In this document: positions 8,167 through 16,515 of the stretch, piece after piece
Layout of the letters: each line of letters opens with the position of its first letter
Numbering within the stretch: position 1 is the stretch's first letter
Assembly: GCA_025963735.1 (NCBI GenBank)
Contig: JAOQAF010000206.1
Span: forward strand, 1 to 47,050
Reading direction: 5' to 3'
Origin: Bacteroidota bacterium
GTDB lineage: Bacteria > Bacteroidota > Bacteroidia > B-17B0 > Aurantibacillaceae
Length of the DNA: 47,050 bases
The notes under the pieces: model-generated
Databases searched by the model: none
What the model was told of the DNA's origin: nothing
The model's input: the letters and a program-made list of their open reading frames with translations, nothing else
Program-made: the position numbers and the translations under genes

Positions 8167-8864
8167 TATTCTTTTGCAATAATTATATACCTGAAGGCCC
8201 AGCACCATTTAACGGAATAGTTTGAAAATCCGGCTTGTTTTAATAAAGATATCAGTTCCTTTTTTTTAAAACCTCTTTTTACCGAAAGCGGAGCGTCATA
8301 TTTTACAAGGTAAGATTTTGAGAAAATAGCTGTGATAAATTTTATGCTGTAAAAAGCAAACCAGTTCCTATGAAGGTCGTTGGCCAGAATAATGCACCTG
8401 TTCGCTTTGGCAAATTTAAAAAGATCGATAATTTCATCGTTAGTTAAATGGTGAAGAAACAGGCTGCAATGTATTACGTCTACTTTCTGCAAAAGGCGGG
8501 GTGAAATGTTTCGGTAATCATCACAAATAAGCTGTTTGTTTTCTAATGCATTCAGTTTATTATTTGCGTACGAAACGCAGTCGGGCTTTAAATCAACGCC
8601 ATAAAAAAATAATTTCGTTTTACTTTTTTTCGCGAATTCCGAAAGCTCACTAATGGCGTGACCGCCGCCGAACCCTATGTCAAGCACATTGTTAACCGAA
8701 CCGGTGGAACTTAAAATTTTCGCCAATCCTGAATTTGATGCAGCATAACCACCCAATTGTTTATTAATAACATGCAATTCATCAAGATTACGGCACAAAT
8801 CATCCGGTGGAATGTTTGAATTATCAAGAAATTCTTTTTGCTCTGATCTACTCCTGAATTGCAT
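8166..8864 (-). CDS. SAM-dependent methyltransferase
   Basis: A 232-residue class I methyltransferase. Motif I is LDIGFGGG at residues 61-68, followed by an acidic motif II around GVDLKPD and a motif IV region VIHCSLFLHHL. It is encoded between the type III polyketide synthase (17-base overlap) and the FAD oxidoreductase (TAATG overlap), so the three are translationally coupled. By analogy with SrsB it probably O- or C-methylates the polyketide product; this is inferred from context. The segment after motif IV (NDLHRNWFAFYSIKF) is hydrophobic and might contact a lipid-like substrate. ATG at 8864. Confidence 0.85.
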   Translation of the reverse strand: MQFRSRSEQKEFLDNSNIPPDDLCRNLDELHVINKQLGGYAASNSGLAKILSSTGSVNNVLDIGFGGGHAISELSEFAKKSKTKLFFYGVDLKPDCVSYANNKLNALENKQLICDDYRNISPRLLQKVDVIHCSLFLHHLTNDEIIDLFKFAKANRCIILANDLHRNWFAFYSIKFITAIFSKSYLVKYDAPLSVKRGFKKKELISLLKQAGFSNYSVKWCWAFRYIIIAKE

Positions 8865-10014
8865 AACTTAAAGTTTGAGTATGATCCTGTGTGTTAACGG
8901 CATGAATTTTAGCTTCCATTTTAATGCTGGTCATGGTTATCATTTCAACATTTATTCCGGGACCAAAGGCACAGGAAAATATTTTTTTATTCAGTTGTGA
9001 AGGATCGCCTTTTATTTCATTAAAAACTTTCTGAAGAATAAAAAGTATGGTTGGTGAAGACATATTACCATAATCTTTTAAAACATCATAAGAGTAATTT
9101 AAGCTCGCACGATTAAGTCCCATGGCTTGCTGCACAGCTTCAACTATTTTTACTCCACCCGGATGAACTGCCCAATGGTTAATTTCATCGCTTTTATTTT
9201 TAAGAAACTTTTGCAGCACGGGTTGTATGTTTTCGCGAATAGAAGATACAATCTGCTTGCTTAAAAACATTCTGAAGGCAGATGTGGTAATGTCCCAGGT
9301 CATTAGCTTTTTTGTTCCGGGAATTATTGCCGATCCTATTTCATCAATATTAAATACAATTTTATTGTGAAGATGTTTGCTTTTCTCACCACACACAATG
9401 GTAGCAGCGGCTCCATCAGAGAAGAGAAGGTTGGCAAGAATTTCCTCGTCGGCAAATGAAGGAAAAAAATGCAGGGAACATAATTCGGCACACACAATTA
9501 ACACGCACGCATCGGGATTTGCACTGGCAATATATTGCGCTTGTTTCAACGCTTTCAGTGCTGCGTAACATCCCAGAAAATTTACCGCTGTTTTTTCTAC
9601 GTGCGAAATACCATAATGCTCAGCAATTACAAATTCCATCCCGGGTGCAAAGTGCCCGGTGCAACTTACCGTTATTAAATGAGTAACATCCTCCGGCCTG
9701 AGGCCTGTTTGATTAAATAGTTTATCAATGGCCTTTGATGCGAGTGGTAATATTTTTTCTTTATAAAGTTTTAACCTGTGATTTACAGAAGGTTCATAAT
9801 TACCATTCGTGTACAACTCATAGTTCTTGCCATTATAATCCGGAATGCAGCTGTGCCTTCGGTTGATCATGGTTTTACGGTTTAGAAAACCTAGTTTTTT
9901 TAAAAAATACCCATTATCGTTAGTGTCGGCAACATCCGAATAAAAACGTTCCAGGTCTTCTTTTTCAATTGTAAATTCAGGAACAGCGGTGGATATATCT
10001 AAAATATATGGCAT
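8848..10014 (-). CDS. Type III polyketide synthase (chalcone/stilbene synthase-like)
   Basis: Homodimeric CoA-dependent polyketide synthase of the thiolase fold. The catalytic triad is intact: Cys149 in NFLGCYAA, His284 in AVHPGG, and Asn317 in YGNMSSP. Length 388 is normal. Such enzymes extend an acyl-CoA starter with malonyl-CoA and cyclise it to resorcinols, pyrones or phloroglucinols. The starter cannot be read from sequence. In bacteria with an adjacent methyltransferase and flavoprotein the usual products are alkylresorcinol or alkylquinone lipids. It follows the UbiA gene by four bases and overlaps the methyltransferase by 17. ATG at 10014. It carries no signal peptide and is presumably cytoplasmic. 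Confidence 0.93.
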   Translation of the reverse strand: MPYILDISTAVPEFTIEKEDLERFYSDVADTNDNGYFLKKLGFLNRKTMINRRHSCIPDYNGKNYELYTNGNYEPSVNHRLKLYKEKILPLASKAIDKLFNQTGLRPEDVTHLITVSCTGHFAPGMEFVIAEHYGISHVEKTAVNFLGCYAALKALKQAQYIASANPDACVLIVCAELCSLHFFPSFADEEILANLLFSDGAAATIVCGEKSKHLHNKIVFNIDEIGSAIIPGTKKLMTWDITTSAFRMFLSKQIVSSIRENIQPVLQKFLKNKSDEINHWAVHPGGVKIVEAVQQAMGLNRASLNYSYDVLKDYGNMSSPTILFILQKVFNEIKGDPSQLNKKIFSCAFGPGINVEMITMTSIKMEAKIHAVNTQDHTQTLSYAIQE

Positions 10015-10018
10015 ATGA

Positions 10019-10879
10019 TTATTTATAAAGCAGGATTAAAAAGAAAATATTATTCGACATGGATGAGAGTATTAACATGATCATTACATTTTTGAAATTA
10101 ACATTTTCAGAGTTTTTAAAAGAACGAACAGACCATGTAAAAAAATAAATGGTGGAAGCGAGCATGATAATATTAAATAACCAAAAATTATTTATGGAGT
10201 TATGATGACTAAAAGATAAATACATTAACATGGTTGCAATGCCAAACATGATGGCAGAAAAAATAAAGGTGCCCTTTAAACCCAGCACCATGCTTAAAGT
10301 AGTTACGCCGTCCTCCTTATCGGCAGTATGCTGATAAATTTGCGTAAGTGGATAAACAGTTCCTATAAAAAACGAAGCTGCCAATGCTGAGAATAGTACC
10401 GGTTTTTGGAATAACAAAGTCATTGAAGACAAGGCCAGAATATTGGCGCAAAAGATCCAGGCACCCTGAAAAACGAAAACGATAAGAAAACCAACAACAG
10501 GAAATTTTTTCAGCCGGATAGTTCTATTACTGTAAAGTCTGGAAGCCAGAATATAAAATAAAATGAAAAATACAAAATAGGCATTGAGAACGAAGGCGAG
10601 GATAAGGGCCAAAAGATCCATGGCGATTGTTATATATAGTAATGCATTGGTAGGCTGAGGAGGAGAAGCCAGGCCTCCTATCGGCCCAAGATCACGGTCA
10701 TGATAACTGTTATAACCATTGCTTGATGGAAATACCAGAACATGCCAGATAAGGATAACAAGAAACGTGGAAAGATTAAATGTGGGGTGGATGTAATATA
10801 ACGAAAAGAGGGTTACGGGTAGAAGAAAAAAAGAAAATGGAAACCGCAACAGCTTCACCGTATTTTTAAAATCATTCAT
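10019..10879 (-). CDS. UbiA-family prenyltransferase
   Basis: A 286-residue membrane protein with about eight or nine hydrophobic helices. The UbiA family transfers prenyl groups from polyprenyl diphosphates to aromatic acceptors. The second Asp-rich motif is kept (TADKEDG, D187 and D190). The first is altered: NSYHDRDLG at residues 57-65 keeps N57 and D61 but lacks the Asp expected at the second and ninth positions of NDxxDxxxD, with an extra Asp at 63. It is the first gene of the polyketide operon, four bases upstream of the synthase, so it probably prenylates the polyketide or its quinone derivative. A menaquinone-type role is less likely given the neighbours. ATG at 10879. Confidence 0.82.
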   Translation of the reverse strand: MNDFKNTVKLLRFPFSFFLLPVTLFSLYYIHPTFNLSTFLVILIWHVLVFPSSNGYNSYHDRDLGPIGGLASPPQPTNALLYITIAMDLLALILAFVLNAYFVFFILFYILASRLYSNRTIRLKKFPVVGFLIVFVFQGAWIFCANILALSSMTLLFQKPVLFSALAASFFIGTVYPLTQIYQHTADKEDGVTTLSMVLGLKGTFIFSAIMFGIATMLMYLSFSHHNSINNFWLFNIIMLASTIYFFTWSVRSFKNSENVNFKNVMIMLILSSMSNNIFFLILLYK

Positions 10880-10958
10880 CCTGTTAAAAAAATTAGAAAT
10901 TAAACGCGGGGCTCCCGGGGGAGCAGCTTTTTAACAAGAGAACGCTGCCTGGGTTTTG

Positions 10959-10966
10959 CAAAATTA
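10959..10966 (-). promoter_or_regulatory. Candidate -7 element of the polyketide operon
   Basis: TAATTTTG on the minus strand matches TAnnTTTG exactly. No clear -33 TTG is found 17-23 bases upstream. The leader would be about 70 bases and contains a short GC-rich hairpin, GCTCC (10911-10915) with GGAGC (10920-10924), which is unusual in this AT-rich background. Confidence 0.42.
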
Positions 10967-11106
10967 CCAAATGCCCCTTAAAACGGATTTAGGTTTCGGT
11001 AAGAACCGATAAAAGATAGCTACATGGGCAAAATTATCACTTGGAGAATGAACTCAGAACTTTATAATTAATTCTGTATAATCGATTAGGAAGAAATCAA
11101 AAATTA

Positions 11107-13581
11107 TTAGTTTCCACCGGGATTAGTGAGATTTACATCCTCTGGCATTCTGTCTTTTTTAAATTCAAGTTTACCGAATTTATACGTAAAATTAATTCCA
11201 AACGAACGGTACGGCAATTCTTTCAAATTATATAATGTAAAATTCTGACCCCTGGTTTGCGTCTTTTGTTCCACATTTTTATTAAAAGGATTTGTTGTGG
11301 TAAAAGCGAAACTTGCTTTTTTATTCCAGAATTGCTTTCTGAAAGCAAAATTATAAGTAGTAAAAGATGGCATAGTACCCTGAACATTTAATCTTGGTGA
11401 ATTAAAATTACCAAACACTTCAAAGCTAAGGGTACTGCTTACAATATAAGTAGCGGTAAGATTTACGCGGTAATTAAATCCGCTGATGCTGTTTCCGGGT
11501 ATAATACTGCTGTAAATATACCGTTGAAAACCTGAAAGATTTCCCCGTAAATTAATTTTGGCAGTTACCGGTACAGATGCGAAAATGTTCATACCATAAT
11601 TATCTTCTGTTCCTATATTTTCGCGTGTGGTTACGGCAACATTGGTATATACCGAATCGCCCACTTTATAAGTTGGATACAAAACCGTGTATGCTTGAAT
11701 ATCCGCCCTGTTTCCCCTGTAAAAAAGATTTACATTTATATTTCCTCCTTTGCTTAACACCTTGCTGTAGCCCCCTTCAATGTTATGAGTGTATTCAGGT
11801 TTTAATAAAGGATTTCCGGTGGTAAGATTCTTAGGGTCGCTTGCATTGACAAATGGATTAAGGTCGCGGTAGTCGGGTCTTTGAATTCTGTAAGAATAAC
11901 TTAGTTTAATCATTTGTCGGTTTTTTAACGACTTTGAAACAATTGCAGATGGAACAAATACGCCGTAAGCCGGAACGTCTACTTTTCCTGTCGATGAAAA
12001 GGATGCATTCGTTTCAGTATATTCATATCTCAAGCCTGTTTTAACATCCACAATTTTTGTTTTAAAAATTGCAGATAAATACGCGGCATATACATTGCGC
12101 TCATAATTAATATTGCCCGACTGCGTGGTATTAAAATCATAACTACCACTAGAGCCATTTAAAAGATAAACATTTGCCACACTGTTTATTGTATTAAACA
12201 CTGCTTTGGCCCCGGTTTCTACTTTAATATTATTATTAACCGGTTCTACATAATTTAAAGAAATATTATTTTGTAAATCTGTTCCCGGATTTTTTCCGTA
12301 CGACCCGCTGAATACAGAGTCGTTTGGAAACCTTTGACTCTGGCTGTAGGTAGAGTAATTTGAAGCATCTGAAGCCGAGTATAAAATTTCAAATTCACGA
12401 TCCGCTTTTTCAAATGTTCTTTTATAATTGCAATTCCATTCAAGACTTTGGGAGCTAAAATTATTAATTGAATTTACAAGGTTGGTAACATCTGAGAGCG
12501 TATTTCCCGAAGTGTCTTTTTGAATTGTTCGCCTGTTGGTAACACCTGAATTAGTGTTTCCAAAATAATTAAAATTTACACCTCCGGTAATGTTGTCTGA
12601 TCCTGTTAGTCCTAAATCAAAGCTTAAGCCTGCCTGATAACCGCTTCGTGTAAAGTCGCTGTAGCCATTTTGCAATAACGATGTAGATTGCCCTAAGACT
12701 GCAGATTCGCGATCCATAACATTTGTTGTTCTAGACAGCAATTGTCCGTTCCCACTTAAAAAACCATTTATTCCGAAACGGCCTTTTCTTGCACCGAGAT
12801 TTATAGAACCGTTTTCGAGCCGTGTACCTGCAGTGAGCGAAACATTTCCATTAATACCCTGCGCGTTATTTTTTTTAAGTATAATGTTTATGATACCTCC
12901 TGTGCCTTCAGCGTCGTACTTAGCACCGGGACTTGTAATTACTTCAATACTTTGAATTTGACTTGCCGGAATGGCTTGTAACACATCGGCCACACTACTT
13001 CCAAAAACACTTGAAGGTTTTCCGTTTATTAAAAAACGAATATTTGAATTTCCTTGTAATTCAACATTGCCGTTAACATCTACCGAAACCATTGGTATTT
13101 TTTTTAGCAAATCAGAAGCCACACCACCTTGGGCCGTAAGATCCTTATCCGCATTATAAACCATCTTATCAATTTTATTTTCAATAAGATTTTGTTCCGC
13201 AGTAACCGTAACTTCTTTTAAAATATTTTGCCTGCTGCTAAGTTTAATCTCATTCAATGAAAGATTTTGTTTTTCGGGAGAAATGGATACTGTCAAAGTT
13301 AAGGCATTATATCCTATAAAATATATAACAAGCTTATAGGTGCCGTCCGGAATCTCATCCATTTTAAAGTTTCCTTTATCATCAGAAGTTGTTCCGTTAA
13401 TCACTTTACTTGATTCAAGTAATCCCAAACTTATTGTAGCATATTCGAGAGGAGCCTTTGAAAGAGAATCAACTATTTTGCCTGTTACCTTCCCTTTTCC
13501 TTTTGTTTTTACACTTTCGGGCTGAGAACTTGCAGTTAGTGCCAAACACAATAATAAAGTCAAAACAATCAGTTTGTTCAT
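11107..13581 (-). CDS. TonB-dependent-receptor-like outer-membrane barrel protein
   Basis: An 824-residue outer-membrane protein. Residues 1-19 are a signal peptide. Residues about 30-115 are a carboxypeptidase-regulatory-like beta-sandwich (KGKVTGKIVDS ... GKSYxL-like YKLVIYFIGY). A plug domain follows (DLLKKIPMVSVD, FLINGKPSSVFG, IEVITSPGAKYDAEGTGGIINI). The rest is a beta-barrel ending GINFTYKFG plus a short tail. This is the 'outer membrane beta-barrel family' of Bacteroidota rather than a SusC protein, and no SusD partner is adjacent. The substrate is unknown. Monocistronic; ATG at 13581. About 180 bases of upstream DNA carry no exact TAnnTTTG element. Confidence 0.9.
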   Translation of the reverse strand: MNKLIVLTLLLCLALTASSQPESVKTKGKGKVTGKIVDSLSKAPLEYATISLGLLESSKVINGTTSDDKGNFKMDEIPDGTYKLVIYFIGYNALTLTVSISPEKQNLSLNEIKLSSRQNILKEVTVTAEQNLIENKIDKMVYNADKDLTAQGGVASDLLKKIPMVSVDVNGNVELQGNSNIRFLINGKPSSVFGSSVADVLQAIPASQIQSIEVITSPGAKYDAEGTGGIINIILKKNNAQGINGNVSLTAGTRLENGSINLGARKGRFGINGFLSGNGQLLSRTTNVMDRESAVLGQSTSLLQNGYSDFTRSGYQAGLSFDLGLTGSDNITGGVNFNYFGNTNSGVTNRRTIQKDTSGNTLSDVTNLVNSINNFSSQSLEWNCNYKRTFEKADREFEILYSASDASNYSTYSQSQRFPNDSVFSGSYGKNPGTDLQNNISLNYVEPVNNNIKVETGAKAVFNTINSVANVYLLNGSSGSYDFNTTQSGNINYERNVYAAYLSAIFKTKIVDVKTGLRYEYTETNASFSSTGKVDVPAYGVFVPSAIVSKSLKNRQMIKLSYSYRIQRPDYRDLNPFVNASDPKNLTTGNPLLKPEYTHNIEGGYSKVLSKGGNINVNLFYRGNRADIQAYTVLYPTYKVGDSVYTNVAVTTRENIGTEDNYGMNIFASVPVTAKINLRGNLSGFQRYIYSSIIPGNSISGFNYRVNLTATYIVSSTLSFEVFGNFNSPRLNVQGTMPSFTTYNFAFRKQFWNKKASFAFTTTNPFNKNVEQKTQTRGQNFTLYNLKELPYRSFGINFTYKFGKLEFKKDRMPEDVNLTNPGGN

Positions 13582-13758
13582 GAAAAAATCTTACTTGGAA
13601 TTAATGAGGATGTAAAGCTAAATAATTAATTAAAGATGTCTGCCATTCACATCCCTGAAAAGAACCAATTAAACATAAATTTTGCCTTCTTCAATATTAA
13701 ATTTGTTCAATAATGAGAGAATAAAAGATCATTTTAAAATTAACCTGCTTTAACACTA

Positions 13759-14709
13759 TTATTTCCATTCACTGGCCACATTTATTAATGCTAATTCTTC
13801 ATGAGTTAATTTTAAATTTATTCCTGCGAATAAATCCTGAAGCTGTTTAAGCGAGGTAGCACTGGCTATAGGAGCCGCTACAGAAGCGCGGGTTGTTAGC
13901 CATGCAATGGCCACACTGGCGTTATTACATTTATGCGCAGCACTTACTTCATCCAACGCTTTAAGAATGCGTTTACCTCTTTCATTAAGATAATCCTTAA
14001 CCCTTGCCCCTCTTACACTTTTTTTCAAATCATTTTCGTCGCGGTATTTTCCGGTTAAAAAACCCGCAGCTAATGAATAGAAATTGATAACCGAAATATT
14101 ATTGGCAATACAAACAGACTGAAGTTCTTTTTCAAACACTTCACGATCATATATATTATACAACGGCTGCAATGTTTCATAACGTGGCAAATTATTTTTT
14201 TGGCTTGCTTCCATTGCCTGTGATAAACGGGCTGCTGAAAAATTAGAAGCGCCGATGCACCTTATCTTACCTTCTTTTATTAATTGAGCATATGCTTCAA
14301 GAGCTTCTTCCACAGGAACGCTTTCATCGTCTTTATGAGTTTGATACAGATCAATATGATCGGTTTGTAATCTTTTTAAAGAAGCCTCGGCGGCTTTTAA
14401 AATGTATTTTTTTGTAACGTCCGTTTTTCCCTGGCCCATATCCATCCCCACCTTGGTGGCAAGAACTATTTTATTCCTATTACCACGTTTTTTCACCCAG
14501 TTTCCTATAATAGTTTCAGACTCGCCACCAACACCGCTTGCCCAACGGGAATATACATCAGCGGTATCAATAAAATTAAAATCTTCTGCAGTAAAAGCAT
14601 CCAGTATTTCAAAGGACTTTTTTTCATCAATCGTCCAACCAAATACATTCCCGCCAAGACAAAGTGGAGAAACTTTTAATGTTGATTTTCCTAAATTTTT
14701 TAATTCCAT
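13759..14709 (-). CDS. Aldo/keto reductase
   Basis: NAD(P)H-dependent (beta/alpha)8-barrel oxidoreductase, 316 residues from the preferred start. The catalytic tetrad is complete: Asp48 and Tyr53 in FIDTADVYS, Lys86 in VLATKVG and His125 in LYQTHKDD. The start is ATG at 14709, giving the standard MELKNLGKSTLKVSPLCLGG opening; a longer frame from 14751 adds 14 residues unlike the family. The physiological substrate cannot be inferred. Upstream on the minus strand TTG, 20 bases, TAACTTTA is a plausible promoter in the space shared with the divergent lipoprotein gene. Confidence 0.92.
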   Translation of the reverse strand: MELKNLGKSTLKVSPLCLGGNVFGWTIDEKKSFEILDAFTAEDFNFIDTADVYSRWASGVGGESETIIGNWVKKRGNRNKIVLATKVGMDMGQGKTDVTKKYILKAAEASLKRLQTDHIDLYQTHKDDESVPVEEALEAYAQLIKEGKIRCIGASNFSAARLSQAMEASQKNNLPRYETLQPLYNIYDREVFEKELQSVCIANNISVINFYSLAAGFLTGKYRDENDLKKSVRGARVKDYLNERGKRILKALDEVSAAHKCNNASVAIAWLTTRASVAAPIASATSLKQLQDLFAGINLKLTHEELALINVASEWK

Positions 14710-14801
14710 AATTTTATTTTTAAAGTTAAAATCATTACAGGACAAAGCCAATTTTATTTATACTTCAAGCTCCTTTTACTAAATTTACTTTATTTGTATT
14801 T

Positions 14802-15305
14802 ATGAAAATTTTATTTGGTGGTATATTAATGATTATTTTGGCCTCATGTTCTGACCTACAAAATAATTTTTTTCCCAATGATGCAGTTTCGAAAGGCATT
14901 ACAATTAAAAACCTCAACTGGTTAGCAGGAACCTGGAAGTCTGTTAGTAATCAGGGAATTTCTTATGAAATCTGGAAGAAAGAAAATGACACTTTACTCA
15001 CCGGTCGGGGATTTGTAATTTCAAACGCAGATACTGTATTTTCTGAAAGGCTTAAACTCGTTCAAAGAAATTCTGAACTTTTTTATAGTGCCGCGGTCAG
15101 CGATCAAAATAAAGGTCGTCCGGTTTTTTTTAAATTTATGGAATTTGATAAAGGAGAATTTAGTTTTGTAAATAAGGATCATGATTTTCCGCAGCGCATT
15201 ATTTATAAGAACCCACAACCGGATTTTTTATGCGTGCGAATTGAAGGTACAGAGAATGAGAAACTACGGAAAGTTGATTTTAATTTTTTAAAAGTAAAAA
15301 ACTAA
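14802..15305 (+). CDS. DUF6265-type lipocalin-like lipoprotein
   Basis: A 167-residue protein. The N-terminus is a lipoprotein signal with lipobox LASC (MKILFGGILMIILASC). The mature part begins with NLNWLAGTWKS, followed by EIWKKENDTLLTGRG, and ends with KDHDFPQRIIYKN and VRIEGTEN. This is the layout of the DUF6265 family, a small lipocalin-like beta-barrel. Function is unknown; a hydrophobic ligand is possible. It is transcribed away from the aldo/keto reductase, and its stop codon overlaps the stop codon of the convergent T9SS gene. Confidence 0.78.
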   Translation: MKILFGGILMIILASCSDLQNNFFPNDAVSKGITIKNLNWLAGTWKSVSNQGISYEIWKKENDTLLTGRGFVISNADTVFSERLKLVQRNSELFYSAAVSDQNKGRPVFFKFMEFDKGEFSFVNKDHDFPQRIIYKNPQPDFLCVRIEGTENEKLRKVDFNFLKVKN

Positions 15306-16282
15306 TTAATCCTGATTATTTTTTTTGTAAGGGTGTTATCGCACTCTCTTAATGATAAAAAATAAACTCCTTCCGGCAGTTCCTTTAAGGAAAGGGACTC
15401 GCGATTCCCACTGAAATTTTTACTGAACACTATTTTGCCCGATACATTCATTAGCGAACTACTAATATTTTTTTCGTTGCAATTTATTATAATGATCACG
15501 TCATCTGTAACAGACGGGAAAATTTTTAGTGAACTCTCAAATTTATTCTTTTCGCTAAGAGACAACGGCAGCTGATGCATTACCCCCACTGCATCAAGAT
15601 CAAAGCCCCCTGAAGGAAATGGAGTAGACCATGGATCATTTATTTTATTATTATTCTGATCAAATGATGCGTACTGCGACTGAACGCATCCAACAACATC
15701 TATTAATTTTACGTGACTGATAGCATTAATATTTAGTCCGCTTATTCCCGCCAATTCCTGTAAATCAAAGGGGCAGCCATAGCCACCAATATATTTCCCT
15801 GCAAGGTTATTTATTTTTGCAGGATCACTGTTAGTATCAAAAGGTCCGATTTGCAAAGTAATTTGAATATTACTTGTAGCCGGGAATCTGGTAAAATTTA
15901 TTCCATCGCTGCTTACTTCTACAAAAGCTAATTCCAGAAACCCGGGATCGAATGAATTTTCAAAAACACAAAAATCTGTGCCCTGCAAATTGGTGATGGG
16001 GCTTTGGAAACTCAGCACTGCGCTTCCTCCATCTCCAAGACTCACAACATTTACACCGTCGGCCGGACCAATGGCGCTGCTGCTATCGCCCACTGTTGCG
16101 TAACCTCCGGAAAGATTGCTAATGTCCTGTAACCCGCGTATAATTTTACATCCAACCGCCCAGTTAATAATTATTGAGCTGTCTTTTTTAATTGCTGAAG
16201 TGCCGGGCTGACCTGCGGCCGGTGCAAATTGTCCGCTTACAAATAAAGGCAGAGCGGCCAAACATAAAATAAATCGTTTCAT
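15302..16282 (-). CDS. T9SS-secreted protein under cobalamin riboswitch control
   Basis: A 326-residue exported protein. Residues 1-17 are a signal peptide ending VSGQF. Residues about 35-245 form one beta-rich domain with motifs VSLGDGGSAVLSF, DFCVFENSFDPG, AFVEVSSDGINFTRF, HVKLIDVVG and GGFDLDAVGVMH. Residues about 253-326 are a type A sorting domain (IFPSVTDDVIIIIN ... LPEGVYFLSL ... KKIIRIN), so it is moved to the cell surface by T9SS. The main domain occurs in other surface proteins, but I cannot give it an experimentally defined function. A complete cobalamin riboswitch occupies its leader, so expression should fall when B12 is plentiful. The natural inference is a surface protein for B12 capture. 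No BtuB-like gene is adjacent. ATG at 16282. Confidence 0.8.
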   Translation of the reverse strand: MKRFILCLAALPLFVSGQFAPAAGQPGTSAIKKDSSIIINWAVGCKIIRGLQDISNLSGGYATVGDSSSAIGPADGVNVVSLGDGGSAVLSFQSPITNLQGTDFCVFENSFDPGFLELAFVEVSSDGINFTRFPATSNIQITLQIGPFDTNSDPAKINNLAGKYIGGYGCPFDLQELAGISGLNINAISHVKLIDVVGCVQSQYASFDQNNNKINDPWSTPFPSGGFDLDAVGVMHQLPLSLSEKNKFESSLKIFPSVTDDVIIIINCNEKNISSSLMNVSGKIVFSKNFSGNRESLSLKELPEGVYFLSLRECDNTLTKKIIRIN

Positions 16283-16332
16283 ATATTAAAACGATACTGT
16301 TATCCTTAAAAAATAAAATTATTTCCCAAGTC

Positions 16333-16477
16333 ACCGCTGTGTATCGCGAGCGGTTATTTAATAAATAGCTAAGACAAGTATTCCGACTTAAAGTTGAGTA
16401 TTTCTACTGCCTTCTTACGGCTGCGCGACAGCTCCCGATTTACACGGGATTCCTTTTTATAGCAAGTGCTTCTTAAC
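16333..16477 (-). promoter_or_regulatory. Cobalamin (B12) riboswitch
   Basis: On the minus strand the conserved core can be read in order. P1 is GTTAAGA (16477-16471) with TCTTAGC (16374-16368). Next come the AAAAAGGAATCCCGTG element, the TCCCG/CGGGA stem, and P5 GCTG/CAGC (16432-16420) with loop TCGCG. Then GCCGTAAG, the AGTA-GAAA-TACT hairpin and AAGTCGGAATACTTGTC follow. Downstream is hairpin ACCGCT/AGCGGT (16354-16333), whose loop contains CGCGA, the exact complement of the P5 loop. That is the L5-L13 kissing contact of cobalamin riboswitches. The ATG of the T9SS gene is about 50 bases further on. I see no clear U-tract directly after the hairpin, so control of translation is at least as likely as termination. 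Confidence 0.92.
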
Positions 16478-16482
16478 TAAGG

Positions 16483-16515
16483 CAAATTTAAAAAATGTTT
16501 AGAACGAATGTTCAA
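16483..16515 (-). promoter_or_regulatory. Promoter of the riboswitch transcript
   Basis: On the minus strand TTG (16515-16513), 22 bases, TAAATTTG (16490-16483), an exact -7 match. The -33 lies in the last codons of ribH. The predicted start site falls at the first bases of riboswitch P1. Confidence 0.55.

Noticed and set aside
10911-10930. GC-rich hairpin followed by T residues on the plus strand as a terminator
   Set aside because: No plus-strand gene lies upstream, and on the minus strand it sits in the leader of the polyketide operon. It may be a leader hairpin but is too short (five pairs) to call a terminator.
13635-13653. GATGT/ACATC hairpin upstream of the TonB-dependent-receptor-like gene as a riboswitch
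   Set aside because: Only five pairs and no conserved riboswitch core around it.
14402-14782. Plus-strand 126-codon frame antisense to the aldo/keto reductase
   Set aside because: A shadow of the aldo/keto reductase, which has its full catalytic tetrad.
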